Shown: positions 35,301 to 45,700 of the stretch, piece after piece
Layout of the letters: each line of letters begins with the position of its first letter
Position numbering within the stretch: position 1 is the stretch's first letter
From: Marinicella rhabdoformis
GTDB taxonomy: Bacteria; Pseudomonadota; Gammaproteobacteria; Xanthomonadales; Marinicellaceae
Length of the DNA stretch: 64,000 bases
Direction: 5' to 3'
Assembly: GCF_009671245.1 (NCBI RefSeq)
Contig: NZ_VTFS01000003.1
Coordinates: forward strand, 124,001-188,000
Position numbers and translations under genes: made by a program
Notes under the pieces: model-generated
Seen by the model: only the letters and a program-made list of their open reading frames with translations
Database searches by the model: none
Told to the model about the DNA's origin: nothing

Positions 35301-35346
35301 GGTCTTGAGTAAGGTCTTGAGTAAGGTCTTGAGTAAGGTCTTGAGT
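35301..35346 (+). repeat. 12-bp tandem repeat, 3.8 copies
   Basis: GGTCTTGAGTAA is repeated head to tail three times plus a partial fourth copy with no mismatches. The exact identity suggests recent slippage expansion. Non-coding, between two REP-like copies. Confidence 0.9.
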
Positions 35347-35389
35347 GTTGTGCAAAGTAACCTCTGAGGCTGAAAATCATTTTTCAAAA

Positions 35390-35418
35390 CTGGATTACGG
35401 CCTTCGCCGCAATGACGA
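35390..35418 (-). repeat. REP-like repeat, copy B (inverted)
   Basis: On the minus strand it reads TCGTCATTGCGGCGAAGG followed by CCGTAATCCAG, an inverted relative of copy A 127 bases away. A truncated CTGGATTAC continues at about 35438. Confidence 0.65.
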
Positions 35419-35635
35419 GATGTGGTGTTGCACTGAACTGGATTACATGCTTGGAAATTCTCTATTGCCCACTCGATTTAGCTGGAACCATTATTGCTTT
35501 TATTGCTAATTAGCTGGAGATACTCGTGTCAAGCATGAGTATGACAGTTTGAGGACATACTTTTTGATTGAGCATTTTTTTGAGAGTGAGTGCATATTTT
35601 TGGCATGTCCAGAGTTTAAGTAACTCAGCTTTTGA

Positions 35636-35663
35636 TTGACATTTCAAGCACATCAGGTAGTAT
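35636..35663 (+). promoter_or_regulatory. Sigma-70-like promoter of the SulP gene
   Basis: A perfect -35 TTGACA (35636-35641), a 16-base spacer and TAGTAT (35658-35663). The transcript would start near 35670, about 24 bases before the GTG start. Confidence 0.6.
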
Positions 35664-35693
35664 GCGCGGCATTGTGAATTAAGGGTTTTTACC

Positions 35694-37253
35694 GTGTTTA
35701 ACTTGATATCTAAAAGAATGGGCTACAGCGTCAAGAATGACGTGTTGTCCGGTTTGACCGTTGCTTTGGCTTTGGTGCCCGAAGCTGTGGCTTTTGCTTT
35801 TGTCGCCGGTGTGGATCCGATGGTGGGTTTGTATGCGGCCTTTATGGTGGGTTTGATTACCTCAATTTTTGGTGGTCGTCCTGGCATGATTTCAGGTGCC
35901 ACAGGCGCGATGGCTGTGGTCATGGTGGCTTTGGTTGCACAACATGGTGTTGAATATTTGTTTGCTGCTGTGGTGTTAACCGGTGTGCTGCAAATCTTGG
36001 CCGGTGTGTTCAAACTCGGCATGTTCATACGCATGGTGCCTCACCCTGTGATGCTGGGCTTTGTGAATGGTTTGGCGATTGTTATTTTCTTGGCCCAATT
36101 GGGTCAGTTTAAAATCATTGACGCCAATGGCATTCAACAATGGATGACAGGTCCTACCTTATATTGGATGGTTGGTATGGTGGCTTTGACGATGTTCATC
36201 ATTCACTTCCTGCCCAAATTGACACGTGTGGTGCCGGCTTCATTGGCTGCCATTTTGATTGTCACGGGTTTGGTGATTGGTTTTGATGTGCCTATTCCTA
36301 ATGTGATCGATTATGTTCGTTCTAATTCAGGCAACCCTGAGGCCACGATTGCTGGTAGCTTACCCGCCTTTTCTATTCCATCAGTGCCCTTTAATTTAGA
36401 AACACTAAAAATCATCTTCCCTTATGCTTTGATTTTAGCCGCTGTTGGTTTGATTGAGTCTTTGTTGACTTTAACTTTGATAGATGACATCACTGAAACT
36501 CGCGGTCAAGGTAACCGCGAATGTGTCGGCCAAGGCTTGGCCAACTTCACCAATGGCTTTTTCGGCGGCATGGGTGGTTGTGCGATGATTGGCCAAAGCA
36601 TGATTAACATCAAATCAGGTGGTCGAGGCCGCTTATCAGGCATCACTGCTGCGATTGCTTTGTTGCTGTTTATTCTGGTGGGTTCTTCGTGGATTGAAAT
36701 GGTGCCATTGGCTGCTTTGGTTGGCTTGATGTTTATGGTGGTTTTGGGCACTTTTGAGTGGGCCAGCTTGCGCATGATAAACAAAGTTCAGAAGTCAGAA
36801 ATATTTGTTATCGTATTGGTATCAGGTATCACTGTGATTGCTGATTTGGCGATTGCTGTGATTGTCGGTGTGATTGTTTCTGCTTTGGTTTTCGCTTGGA
36901 AAGGGGCCAAACGCATTTTTGTTGAAAGCCATACAGAAGAAGATGGCAGTAAAATTTATATGGTCAAAGGCCCTGTGTTTTTTGGTTCAATTCACAATTT
37001 CAATGATCAATTCAACCCAAAAACCGACCCTCAAGAAGTGATTGTTGATTTTGCTCAAGCACGCGTTTATGACCACTCAGGCATTGAAGCCTTGGACTCT
37101 TTAGCAGAGCGATATATGCGCAATGGCAAGAACCTGCATTACCGTCACCTCAGCCCTGAATGCCGTCAACTCCTGAAAAAAGCAGGTAATTTAGTTGAAG
37201 TCAATGTGATAGAAGATCCAGACTATCATGTGGCAGACAGTCAGCTGGGATAA
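35694..37253 (+). CDS. SulP family inorganic anion transporter with STAS domain
   Basis: 519 residues, GTG start behind AAGGG. The N-terminal transport domain has the SulP signature [37 protein letters not shown] and about 10-12 helices. The cytoplasmic STAS domain starts near 420 ([16 protein letters not shown]...[24 protein letters not shown]). Such proteins move sulfate, bicarbonate or other anions. The sequence [35 protein letters not shown] places it with bacterial SulP subgroups often annotated as sulfate or bicarbonate transporters; the ion is not determined. Transcribed alone, with a strong terminator after it. Confidence 0.92.
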   Translation: MFNLISKRMGYSVKNDVLSGLTVALALVPEAVAFAFVAGVDPMVGLYAAFMVGLITSIFGGRPGMISGATGAMAVVMVALVAQHGVEYLFAAVVLTGVLQILAGVFKLGMFIRMVPHPVMLGFVNGLAIVIFLAQLGQFKIIDANGIQQWMTGPTLYWMVGMVALTMFIIHFLPKLTRVVPASLAAILIVTGLVIGFDVPIPNVIDYVRSNSGNPEATIAGSLPAFSIPSVPFNLETLKIIFPYALILAAVGLIESLLTLTLIDDITETRGQGNRECVGQGLANFTNGFFGGMGGCAMIGQSMINIKSGGRGRLSGITAAIALLLFILVGSSWIEMVPLAALVGLMFMVVLGTFEWASLRMINKVQKSEIFVIVLVSGITVIADLAIAVIVGVIVSALVFAWKGAKRIFVESHTEEDGSKIYMVKGPVFFGSIHNFNDQFNPKTDPQEVIVDFAQARVYDHSGIEALDSLAERYMRNGKNLHYRHLSPECRQLLKKAGNLVEVNVIEDPDYHVADSQLG

Positions 37254-37280
37254 AGTAACCCAATTGACCACATCCCCAAA

Positions 37281-37318
37281 GGGCTTGAATCCAACTGGAT
37301 TTCAAGCCCCTTTTTTTT
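37281..37318 (+). terminator. Intrinsic terminator of the SulP gene
   Basis: GGGCTTGAATCC pairs with GGATTTCAAGCCC (one bulge), loop AACT, followed by eight T. Confidence 0.9.
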
Positions 37319-37463
37319 AAAATTACAGTCACTTTTAAAAGCATATTCATTCGACTGCAAAACAATCAGTCTAATTACATTCTTCCTCTTGATATATCTC
37401 AATTAAATTGACATCTTTTATAGGTATAATGTTAGTTATTTGCACACTTTTTTGGAGAACTGA

Positions 37464-38369
37464 GTGAAACTATCTAAAACCGATGCTTTAAAACAGCTTG
37501 AAATTTACACTGATCATCAGTTTGTCATGTCTCAAGACAAACCCATTTCTGGCAAAAAGTTATTAAAACTTTCTGCAGCTGCTGGAGACTACCCTTTTTC
37601 AGAAAGGATTGGTTTGTATGACTATGAACAACAAAAACACCTGCTCCAAACAGAACTGCTGAAAGTGCAAAGCTGGGTTAAAGAAACGGGCCAAAAAATC
37701 GTCTGCCTTTTTGAGGGTCGAGATGCAGCCGGTAAAGGTGGTACCATAAAACGTTTTATGGAACACTTAAATCCCCGTGCTGCTCATGTTGTCGCTTTAG
37801 AAAAACCCACTGCCCGTGAATTGGGACAATGGTATTTTCAACGCTACATTGCTCAACTCCCCTCACAAGGTGAAATGGTGTTTTTTGACCGTTCTTGGTA
37901 CAACAGGGCTGGTGTAGAGAAAGTCATGGGCTTTTGTAACAATGACCAATATGATCAATTCATGCACCAGGTGTCACCTTTGGAAGACATGTTGGTTGAC
38001 TCAGGAATCATCTTATTTAAATTTTGGTTTTCAGTGACGCGACAAGAACAATTGAGGCGATTTTTTAATCGCAAGAATGATCCTTTGAAACAATGGAAGT
38101 TAAGCCCTGTTGATATCGAATCATTAGGGAAATGGGATGATTACACCACAGCAAAAACCAACATGTTTAAACACACAGATACAGAAAATGCACCGTGGAC
38201 CATCATCAAGTCAGATGATAAAAAAAGGGCCCGAATCAATTGTATGCGTTTCTTTTTAAGTCAATTAGATTATCCTGAAAAAGACCATTCAATTGTTGAA
38301 CCTTATAATGATAAGATTGCTGGTTCTGTTGAACAAATATACAATGGCTTTTCACAAGACCGTCAATAA
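37464..38369 (+). CDS. ppk2: Polyphosphate kinase 2 (class I PPK2)
   Basis: 301 residues, GTG start with TTGGAGAAC ribosome site. One PPK2 domain: Walker A GRDAAGKGG (85-93), lid-type KRFMEHLNPRAA, Walker B-like FFDRSWYNRAG (D142), KFWFSVTRQEQLRRF, and a final WTIIKSDDKKRARINCMRFFL. Single-domain class I enzymes use polyphosphate to phosphorylate nucleoside diphosphates, or run in reverse. It is followed 10 bases later by a small Lys-rich gene and faces a convergent PhoB-like regulator. No canonical Pho box was found upstream. Confidence 0.93.
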   Translation: MKLSKTDALKQLEIYTDHQFVMSQDKPISGKKLLKLSAAAGDYPFSERIGLYDYEQQKHLLQTELLKVQSWVKETGQKIVCLFEGRDAAGKGGTIKRFMEHLNPRAAHVVALEKPTARELGQWYFQRYIAQLPSQGEMVFFDRSWYNRAGVEKVMGFCNNDQYDQFMHQVSPLEDMLVDSGIILFKFWFSVTRQEQLRRFFNRKNDPLKQWKLSPVDIESLGKWDDYTTAKTNMFKHTDTENAPWTIIKSDDKKRARINCMRFFLSQLDYPEKDHSIVEPYNDKIAGSVEQIYNGFSQDRQ

Positions 38370-38378
38370 AAAACACCC

Positions 38379-38642
38379 ATGGACAAAAAAGATTTAGAAA
38401 AACTGACCAACCGCACAGAAAAAGCGGCCAAACAGGCTGAAAGCCATTTAAAAAGAATAGAAGAAATTTTATTAAAAGTTGAAACTGAATTTGAAGAAAT
38501 CAAAGACATCAGGGCTGATTTAGCCAAAGAACAAAAGAAAAACATCAAAAAGCAATTGTTAAAAATGTCTCAAAAAGCAGCCAAAAAAGCAGCCAAAAGA
38601 AGTGAAGCAATTGCTAAGATAAAAAATCAATTGAACAACTGA
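38379..38642 (+). CDS. Small lysine/alanine-rich coiled-coil protein
   Basis: 87 residues, probably co-transcribed with ppk2 (gap 10 bases). Residues 1-55 form a heptad-rich helix (KLTNRTEKAAKQAESHLKRI, then an E-rich stretch). The C-terminal third is strongly basic, with KKAAKKAAKR-like repeats as in histone-H1-like and PhaF-type tails. No family is recognised. Position and charge suggest binding to polyphosphate or nucleic acid, but this is inference. It could also be a simple structural protein. Confidence 0.65.
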   Translation: MDKKDLEKLTNRTEKAAKQAESHLKRIEEILLKVETEFEEIKDIRADLAKEQKKNIKKQLLKMSQKAAKKAAKRSEAIAKIKNQLNN

Positions 38643-38692
38643 TGCTTTATTAAGTCAACCTCACAATGTCCGTGAGGTTGACTGATGTGTTT

Positions 38693-39406
38693 TTAGGCAG
38701 TAGCAAGTTTGTACCCAATACCACGTACCGTCTGAATCCACTTGTCCCTCTCATGAGGTTTCAACGCCTTCCTTAAGCGCAACACATGAACATCAACCGT
38801 TCTGTCTTCTACAATGGTATTTCGTCCCCAAACATGATTTAGAATATGCTCACGAGCCAATAATTTATTAGGGTTTTGCAAAAACAACTTGAGTAACTTA
38901 TATTCAGTTAAACTTAAACTAACACCCGATTCATTGACCGTCACTTCATGTGCTGAGGCGTCCATCACAATGTCTTGAAAACTGAGTTTATGACTGGTTT
39001 CAAAGCCTTTAGATCGACGTAAATGCGCCCTGATGCGAGCCATCAGTTCAAGCATCGATGCCGGTTTTGTCAAATAATCATCGGCACCACGCTCAAGTCC
39101 CTTGATCTTGTCATGCTCTTCAGAGCGTGCAGTTAACATGATGATGGGGACCTCTTTGACCACTTCATCTCGTCGAATCATGTCAATCAAGTCTATACCA
39201 CTCATGTCTGGTAAACCCCAGTCTACAACTATCAAGTCAGGGTGCACCTGATTCAATTGTTCCAAAGCTTCATTACCAGAGGCCGCTTTGATGGGATCAA
39301 AGCCTTCTCGTTTTAAAGAAAACGCCATCATTTCTCTGATGGCCATGTCATCTTCAACAATCAATATATTGGTGTGCATTTCTGGAGGTTCTGTTAAAAC
39401 TGACAT
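38693..39406 (-). CDS. phoB: PhoB-like OmpR-family response regulator
   Basis: 237 residues. The receiver domain has the acidic pair EDD near residue 19, the phosphoacceptor Asp in VVDWGLPDMSG, Thr in IMLTARSEE and Lys in DDYLTKPAS. The winged-helix effector domain ends NHVWGRNTIVEDRTVDVHVLRLRKAL...QTVRGIGYKL, which closely matches E. coli PhoB. PhoB activates phosphate-starvation genes. No phoR partner is adjacent; the gene upstream on the same strand is an RND pump. The start may be ATG 39406 or an internal ATG ten codons later (MHTNILIVEDD). Confidence 0.85.
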   Translation of the reverse strand: MSVLTEPPEMHTNILIVEDDMAIREMMAFSLKREGFDPIKAASGNEALEQLNQVHPDLIVVDWGLPDMSGIDLIDMIRRDEVVKEVPIIMLTARSEEHDKIKGLERGADDYLTKPASMLELMARIRAHLRRSKGFETSHKLSFQDIVMDASAHEVTVNESGVSLSLTEYKLLKLFLQNPNKLLAREHILNHVWGRNTIVEDRTVDVHVLRLRKALKPHERDKWIQTVRGIGYKLATA

Positions 39407-39473
39407 ATTAGGGTGTTATTGTGACGATACCATGACAATATCGTCACAAATAAACCAACCTTTAGCAAGTAAC

Positions 39474-42400
39474 TTAAACAGATTCTGCCTTCTTAGCTGT
39501 GCGCGCTTCTTTTCTGGCTCCAAAATGGCGCAACTGCCAACGACTTGAAGACCAAGCCCTCAAGTCATCTAACCAGCAATACAAACTCGGCAAAATCACC
39601 AAGCTGACCACAGTAGAAAAGGTCAAGCCTCCAATAATCGCACGAGCCATCGGAAAATACTCAGCACCACCTTCACTGCCTAAACTAGAGGCACTGACAC
39701 TCAATGGAATCAACCCCACAACAGTGGTTGATACAGTCATCAAAATCGGGCGCAAGCGATCTTGGCCACCTTGTATGATGGCATCATATCGGCTTAACCC
39801 CTTGAGCCTTAAATTATTAATGTGATCTATCAAAACAATGCCATTGTTCACAATCACGCCAATCAATATCATCATACCAATGCCGGCCATGACATTGAAA
39901 GTCGTTCCTGTTATGGCAAACATCACCCATGTCCCAACATAGGAGAAGAAAATTGAAGTGATCACACACAGAGGAAACAGCAAGGATTCAAACATCGCTG
40001 CCATGATAATAAAGATGAGGCAAATGGCAATAACCAAGTTCAAAAACAAATCATCTAATTTCGGATTGAATCCCCTGCTGCCACCGTCAAAACTCCAACG
40101 GTAGCCAGAATCAAAAGGAAATGCATCAAGCTTAGCTTGGATGCTGTCTTTGACTTCTTTGACATTGGCATCATCTATCACATCTATTTCAATTTCAACC
40201 GTGCTTTCGCGGCTCATTCTTCTCAGGCGTTGAGGAGATGAGGCTTGTGAAATACTGGCCACATTTTCCAATGGCACTGAAACACCTTGGTTGTTTTTAA
40301 TCGGTAAGTTGAGCAGCTGTTCCAGTTTGAATTCGCCTTTTTTGTAATAACGCATCTTGACTGGAATTTCACCCGACTCATTGATGTATTCTTTTAGGTT
40401 CATGCCTCGCATGGCGATGTTGACACTTTGTGCCACTTCTACTGGACTTAAACCCAGATTCAGCGCACGCTCCCTGTCAACCACCACCTGTAACTCTTGT
40501 TGACCATTGCGCTGCTCCACCTGTACGTTCGTAACTTGCTCCACCTGTCTTATGGAAAACATCACATCATCTAAGTAACGGTCTTTAATCCACTCAGCAG
40601 AATCGCCTTGTAAATATACCTTGATGCCTTCATCACCAGAATTGCTTCGCCACCTAAACGAAGGTGCTCCGATGGCAATTTCCGGCAAGTTTTCAAGGAT
40701 TTCTTTTTTAATTTCAGCCACGGTTTTGGTACCCTGCTCGGCTGGAATCAAAGTGATCATAGAGCTGGCGTTCCCTTCTTCACTGAAGTAACTGTAAACA
40801 GAATCTATTTCAAATTTTTCTTGGTTTTCATACAAGTACGCTTCTATGCGGTCCACATCTTTTTTCATGCGCTCAAGGGTATATGTCCCTTTCACATGGT
40901 ATGGCAGCCAAAAATTTCTGCTTACGGACTGTCCCGTACCATCATCTTCTTTCATGAAACTTTTTGCCACCTGTCCGGCTAAAGACATCAGCACAATAAA
41001 CCCCACCATAGCCCATCGATGGTGCAAGGTGAAATGCAGTATTTTGGCGTATTTGGCAGTGAATACCAAAGAAAACAAAAAGAACAATGACACGTAAACC
41101 AATATGGTGTTGCTGTCACTTGGCATGCCGAATGATTTAGCGACAACCGACCCCAGAATGATGACCATCAATATCAACAACCACTTTTTACTGTCTGACA
41201 ATCGAGACCAAAAAGTGTTTTTAGGTGTGCTTTCAGCTTTATTTTGAATTTGTTTGTTGATGCCTGTGGCAAACTGATAAATGGCCATGGGAACCACGGT
41301 CACTGACAGCATCAATGAAATAACCAAAGCAGCAATGATGGCAACAGCCACATGTATCATAAATACAGCTATCAGATTTTCTTCCCCAACGATTAATGGC
41401 AAGAACACACAAATGGTGGTTAAAGTACCTGCAATCACTGGCGTCATGACTTGTTTAACACCTTCGATGATGGCCAAACGCGGGTGGCCCGGATTTTTCT
41501 GCTTCTGGGTAAAAATACTTTCGGTAATCACCACCGAATTATCTACCAACATACCAATCGCTAACATCAAGCCCATCAATGACAAATTATTTAAAGTGAT
41601 GCCAGTAAAATACATCACTGACAAGGTGATAATGATTGATACAGGAATAGACAATGAAATGATCAAAGTCATCGCCCAATTGCGTAAAAACACAAACAAA
41701 ACCACCAAAGACAACAGCGAACCTGTCACCCCAGCCGTCACCACATCACGCAAAGAATTTTTCACACCTTCAGCTTGGTTTTCCAAGAACACCAGCTTAA
41801 TGCCTGCCATTTGCGATGTTTCACCCAATTGTGTGATGGTAGCCACCACTTCTTCAGCAACATCCACCAGATTAGCGGTTGATTCTTTGTAGATTTCTAA
41901 GCCAATCGAATATTTGCGGTTCAAATGGCGAGAATAATTACGCTCGCCATTCATCAATGTCACCGTGGCAACATCTTTCAGGCGCACATTGTTGTCATTG
42001 AGCAATAAATCTTGATAGTCTTCGATTCGCAGGGCTTTGGATTTAGGCGTGATGCGAATCACTTGATCGTTGGTGGTGAAGTTTCCTGAACCCACATTGA
42101 AATTCACGTCATTGATTTTACTTTGTAACTCACGAAAACCAATGTTGTAGCGCTTCATGCGTTCATTGTCTAATTTGATGCTGATTTCAAGTGGCTCAAT
42201 GCCTTGTAAATCTACGCGAGCCACACCCGGTATGCGTTGAACTGGCTTGACCAAGTATTGATTCAATAAATCATAAGCACCTTCCAAATTACGATCCCCT
42301 GTAATTCGCAACTTCATGAATGTTTCTTCACCCGCTTCCGCTTTGTTGATTCGAATGTACCTAACATCATCGGGCAAAGAAGGTCGTAACAAATCGACCT

Positions 42401-42779
42401 GTTCTTTTATTAACATCGCTGTTTCATCGACATCCACATCTGTGGCAAACATCAATCCCACGCCACCGCCATCGGTGCTGCTGTTCGAGTTCATTCGTTC
42501 AATGTCACCAATGGTGGCCAATGCCTCTTCTAATGGTCGAGTGATGGTGCGTTCCACATCCTCAGGCGTACCCGCTTGATAAGGCACAAAAACATAGAAG
42601 AAAGGCAATTTAATTTCTGGCATCGATTCCAAAGACAACAAACGCGAAGATATCAACCCCATGGTCAATAATGACACAAAAACCATGCTGATGGTGATGG
42701 GTCGATTCAAAGAAAAGGCAGCGAATCGACTGACGCCAGTTGAAGCTTCTTCAAATGCTTGCGGTGCTTTATTCGACAT
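39474..42779 (-). CDS. RND efflux pump permease, second of two
   Basis: 1101 residues of the AcrB/HAE-type RND superfamily with about twelve core helices and two large periplasmic loops. The start RFAAFSLNRPITISMVFVSLLTMG, the AIGMLVDNSVV helix-4 segment and MILIGVIVNNGIVLIDHIN in the second half are visible. Helix four carries Asp-Asn in place of the Asp-Asp of AcrB. An extra hydrophobic stretch (about 500-580) lengthens the middle compared with its partner. The ATG overlaps the stop of the upstream permease by 11 bases, so the two are made together. Substrate unknown. Confidence 0.9.
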   Translation of the reverse strand: MSNKAPQAFEEASTGVSRFAAFSLNRPITISMVFVSLLTMGLISSRLLSLESMPEIKLPFFYVFVPYQAGTPEDVERTITRPLEEALATIGDIERMNSNSSTDGGGVGLMFATDVDVDETAMLIKEQVDLLRPSLPDDVRYIRINKAEAGEETFMKLRITGDRNLEGAYDLLNQYLVKPVQRIPGVARVDLQGIEPLEISIKLDNERMKRYNIGFRELQSKINDVNFNVGSGNFTTNDQVIRITPKSKALRIEDYQDLLLNDNNVRLKDVATVTLMNGERNYSRHLNRKYSIGLEIYKESTANLVDVAEEVVATITQLGETSQMAGIKLVFLENQAEGVKNSLRDVVTAGVTGSLLSLVVLFVFLRNWAMTLIISLSIPVSIIITLSVMYFTGITLNNLSLMGLMLAIGMLVDNSVVITESIFTQKQKNPGHPRLAIIEGVKQVMTPVIAGTLTTICVFLPLIVGEENLIAVFMIHVAVAIIAALVISLMLSVTVVPMAIYQFATGINKQIQNKAESTPKNTFWSRLSDSKKWLLILMVIILGSVVAKSFGMPSDSNTILVYVSLFFLFSLVFTAKYAKILHFTLHHRWAMVGFIVLMSLAGQVAKSFMKEDDGTGQSVSRNFWLPYHVKGTYTLERMKKDVDRIEAYLYENQEKFEIDSVYSYFSEEGNASSMITLIPAEQGTKTVAEIKKEILENLPEIAIGAPSFRWRSNSGDEGIKVYLQGDSAEWIKDRYLDDVMFSIRQVEQVTNVQVEQRNGQQELQVVVDRERALNLGLSPVEVAQSVNIAMRGMNLKEYINESGEIPVKMRYYKKGEFKLEQLLNLPIKNNQGVSVPLENVASISQASSPQRLRRMSRESTVEIEIDVIDDANVKEVKDSIQAKLDAFPFDSGYRWSFDGGSRGFNPKLDDLFLNLVIAICLIFIIMAAMFESLLFPLCVITSIFFSYVGTWVMFAITGTTFNVMAGIGMMILIGVIVNNGIVLIDHINNLRLKGLSRYDAIIQGGQDRLRPILMTVSTTVVGLIPLSVSASSLGSEGGAEYFPMARAIIGGLTFSTVVSLVILPSLYCWLDDLRAWSSSRWQLRHFGARKEARTAKKAESV

Positions 42780-45700
42780 CTTGGCGCTCCTTGGTCATCA
42801 ACGAGAACAAGACCGGAATCACAACCAAGGTCAAAAAGGTAGAAACCATCAAGCCACCCATCACAGTGATGGCCATTGGCGCCCTGATTTCACTACCTGC
42901 GCTGGATTCACCTATCGTTATGACCATTGGCATCAAGCCCAACACGGTTGTCATGGTGGTCATGATGATGGGACGCAGTCGTGAATGACCTGCCTCAATG
43001 ATGGCTGCTGTTTTGTTCATGCCTTGTGCCATCAATTGCTTAATAAGGTCAATCAATACAATCGCGTTATTCACCACAATTCCGGCCAGCATGATGAGAC
43101 CAATAAACACCACCACCGATATGGTTGTTCCAGTGAGGTACAAAGCCCAAATGGCGCCAATAAAGGCCAACGGAATAGAAATCAAAATCACAAAAGGGTG
43201 TACCAATGACTCAAACTGGGAAGCCAGAATCATATAGACTAAAAATACAGCCAAGCCCAACGCAAATACCATGGATTGATTTGAAGCCTCTAAATCTTCG
43301 TTCTGTCCAGTCACTTGGGTATAAACCAAAGGATGAATCTCCGTGCTTTGCAGCTTCTCTTTGGCTAATGCCACCGCATCACCCAATGCAATGCCTTGAA
43401 TATCTGCTGTCACCACGATTACACGCTGTTGATCACGACGTTCGATTTGTCCAGGACCTTCTGCCAAACGCACATCTGCCACATCTGAAAGTCGAATGGG
43501 CGAAGTGCTATTGGGGTTGATGATGAGGTTTCTGACATCCTCAACAGAATCTCGCTGTGTTTCTTGAGTTCTTACACGCAGCTCAACTTTTTGATCCTGC
43601 CAATGCACATTGGTCTCAACCTTGCCCAACACTTTATTGACCACATTATTCGCCACTTGTGACACATTCATGCCTAAAGATGCTATTTTTTCTTGGTCAA
43701 AATACAGTTGAATTTCAGGGTTGCCGATTTCAACTCCGCTGTCCACATTAACAAAATAAGGCGAGCTGGATAAAGATTGCGCCATTTTCTTGGCATTTTC
43801 TTTTAACAAATCTAAATCATTTCCTGCTAATTCAATTTCAATCGGCACCGCCAAATCAAAAAATTGCCCCGCGGCCAACTCACTTTGCAAGCCCGCTTTT
43901 TGATTCAAGACACTCAATAAGTCTTCTTGTATGCGTTGTTTGTCTGAACCTATTTTCAAGCTTAATAAAATCTCACCTGAGTTTTCACCACCTGATAAGG
44001 CAGATGCATCTAATTTATTGCCTTCTCCACTGATGCCGTAAACAAATTGAACACCTTCAATCTCACTGATTTTGGCGCTGATTTTTTTGAAAAATGTATC
44101 TGTAGATTCAATCGTTTCACCTTCAGGCAATTTAAATACCACCTTGGCTTTATTGGCCTCTAAGTCTGGTATCAGTTCCATCCCCAACCGAGGTAGTAGT
44201 TGTAAAGTCAGAGCAAAAGTGACGACAGCCAATGTCAAAACAACCCAACGGTGATTCAATGCCCAAGGCAACAGTTTTTTGTAGAGCTTTAACAACAAGT
44301 TATATAAACCATTAACGCCCTTGGCTGGAAAATACAAAACGAAGCCCAGCAGCTTGCCAAAAAGTTTGAATAGGGTTTTAAAGAACCAAATAATACTTTC
44401 GAATAAATTGTTAAAAAAGCCACGCCTTACGCCCCTTATTCCGCGACCAATACGTGTCTTAGACTCATATTCGGCTTGGCCTGTGTTACTTAAATGCGTC
44501 TTTTTGTGTGCTTTCAAACTGGACATCATTGGTATCAATAACAAAGCAAATACCAAAGAAACAATCAGAGTAAATGTAACCGTCAGGGCTTGGTCTTTAA
44601 ACAATTGGCCGGCAATACCCTGAACAAAAATCAAGGGTAAAAACACAGCAATGGTGGTCAGCGTTGATGCAGTAATAGCACCACTGACTTCAGAGGCACC
44701 TTGCTCTACAGCCAACAACTCATCCCCTTTGCTTCCTTTCATTTTAGCGGCGATGTTTTCCAGTACCACAATACCGTTATCCACCAACAAGCCCACTGCC
44801 AATGCCACCCCACCCAAAGACATGATATTGAAACTGACGCCTGCACGGTACATAAAGAAAAACCCAGCAATAACTGAAACTGGAATCAAAGCACCAATAA
44901 TCACTGTTGCCCACGCATCTCGCAAGAACAAGAAAATAACCAGAATCGCCAGAAAACCACCGATAATGGCAGATGAAACGACGTTATCAATCGCATCTTT
45001 AATAAACAATGACTGGTCGTTGATGATTTTTAGCTGGCTGCCATTGGGTAATTCTTTTTTCAATTGATTGATTTTTTCTTTGACCGCTTCTGCAACTGAC
45101 ACTGTGTTGCTGTCGCCTTCTTTATAAATGGCAATTTCAATCGCTTCCTTACCATTCAGTCGATTGATTGATTTGCGGTCTTTGTGACCCAGTTTAACTT
45201 CAGCCAGGTCTTTGATTTTGATGATTCTGCCGTCTTTATTGGCAATGATTAAATCCTTGATTGAATTGATGTCTTCAAACTGATTAATCGTTCTGACCAA
45301 AAACATCTGAGAACCTTGTTTGATGGCCCCACCTGTGAGGTTGATGTTTTCCTGCCTTAAACGTGATGAAATGTCACTGATGGTCAAACCCAACTGGGCC
45401 ATGCGGAACTGGTCGGGTTGAATTTCTATTTCTTTTTCATAACCACCAGATATTTTCACTGCGGCCACACCCGCTACTGGATCTAATTTTTTCTTTAAAA
45501 TATGGTCAGCGTACGAACGAAGCGCTTTTAACTCAGCCTCACCTTCTATGCCATCCAAACTCAAAGCCAATTGAATGACAGGGTCAGTAGATGGGTTAAA
45601 ACGCAATAAAATTGGTGCATCCACATCCAAAGGTAATCGCACAGCATCCATGCGGTCACGTACATCATAAGCAGCTCGTTTCATGTCCGCATCCCATGTG

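Larger units (their letters stand above)
34759..35635. other. Non-coding repeat-rich interval
   Basis: About 0.9 kb without a convincing gene. In order it holds an AT-rich hairpin (TTTATTAAAT at 34761-34770 with ATTTAATAAA at 34784-34793), a MITE-like element (34965-35127), a REP-like repeat (35235-35263), a 12-bp tandem repeat (35301-35346), an inverted REP-like copy (35390-35418), and then about 200 bases in which I see nothing before the SulP promoter. Confidence 0.7.

Noticed and set aside
35301-35346. Short direct repeats as a possible CRISPR array
   Set aside because: The 12-bp units are contiguous with no spacers, and there are no cas genes.
37325-37400. Pho box upstream of ppk2
   Set aside because: ACAGTCAC-like sequence occurs once, but there is no second CTGTCAT half at the required 11-base spacing.
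37408-37430. TTGACA and TATAAT in front of ppk2 as a strong promoter
   Set aside because: The spacer is only 11 bases, too short for sigma-70; either box may work with another partner, but none is clear.
41281-41892. Long open frame on the plus strand opposite the RND permease (about 200 codons)
   Set aside because: It is an antisense shadow of a strongly conserved permease gene, low-complexity in Thr/Ile/Lys, with no ribosome site or domain.
42661-43520. Several plus-strand frames opposite the junction of the two RND genes
   Set aside because: Overlapping shadows of conserved coding sequence; His/Thr/Asn-rich with no family resemblance.
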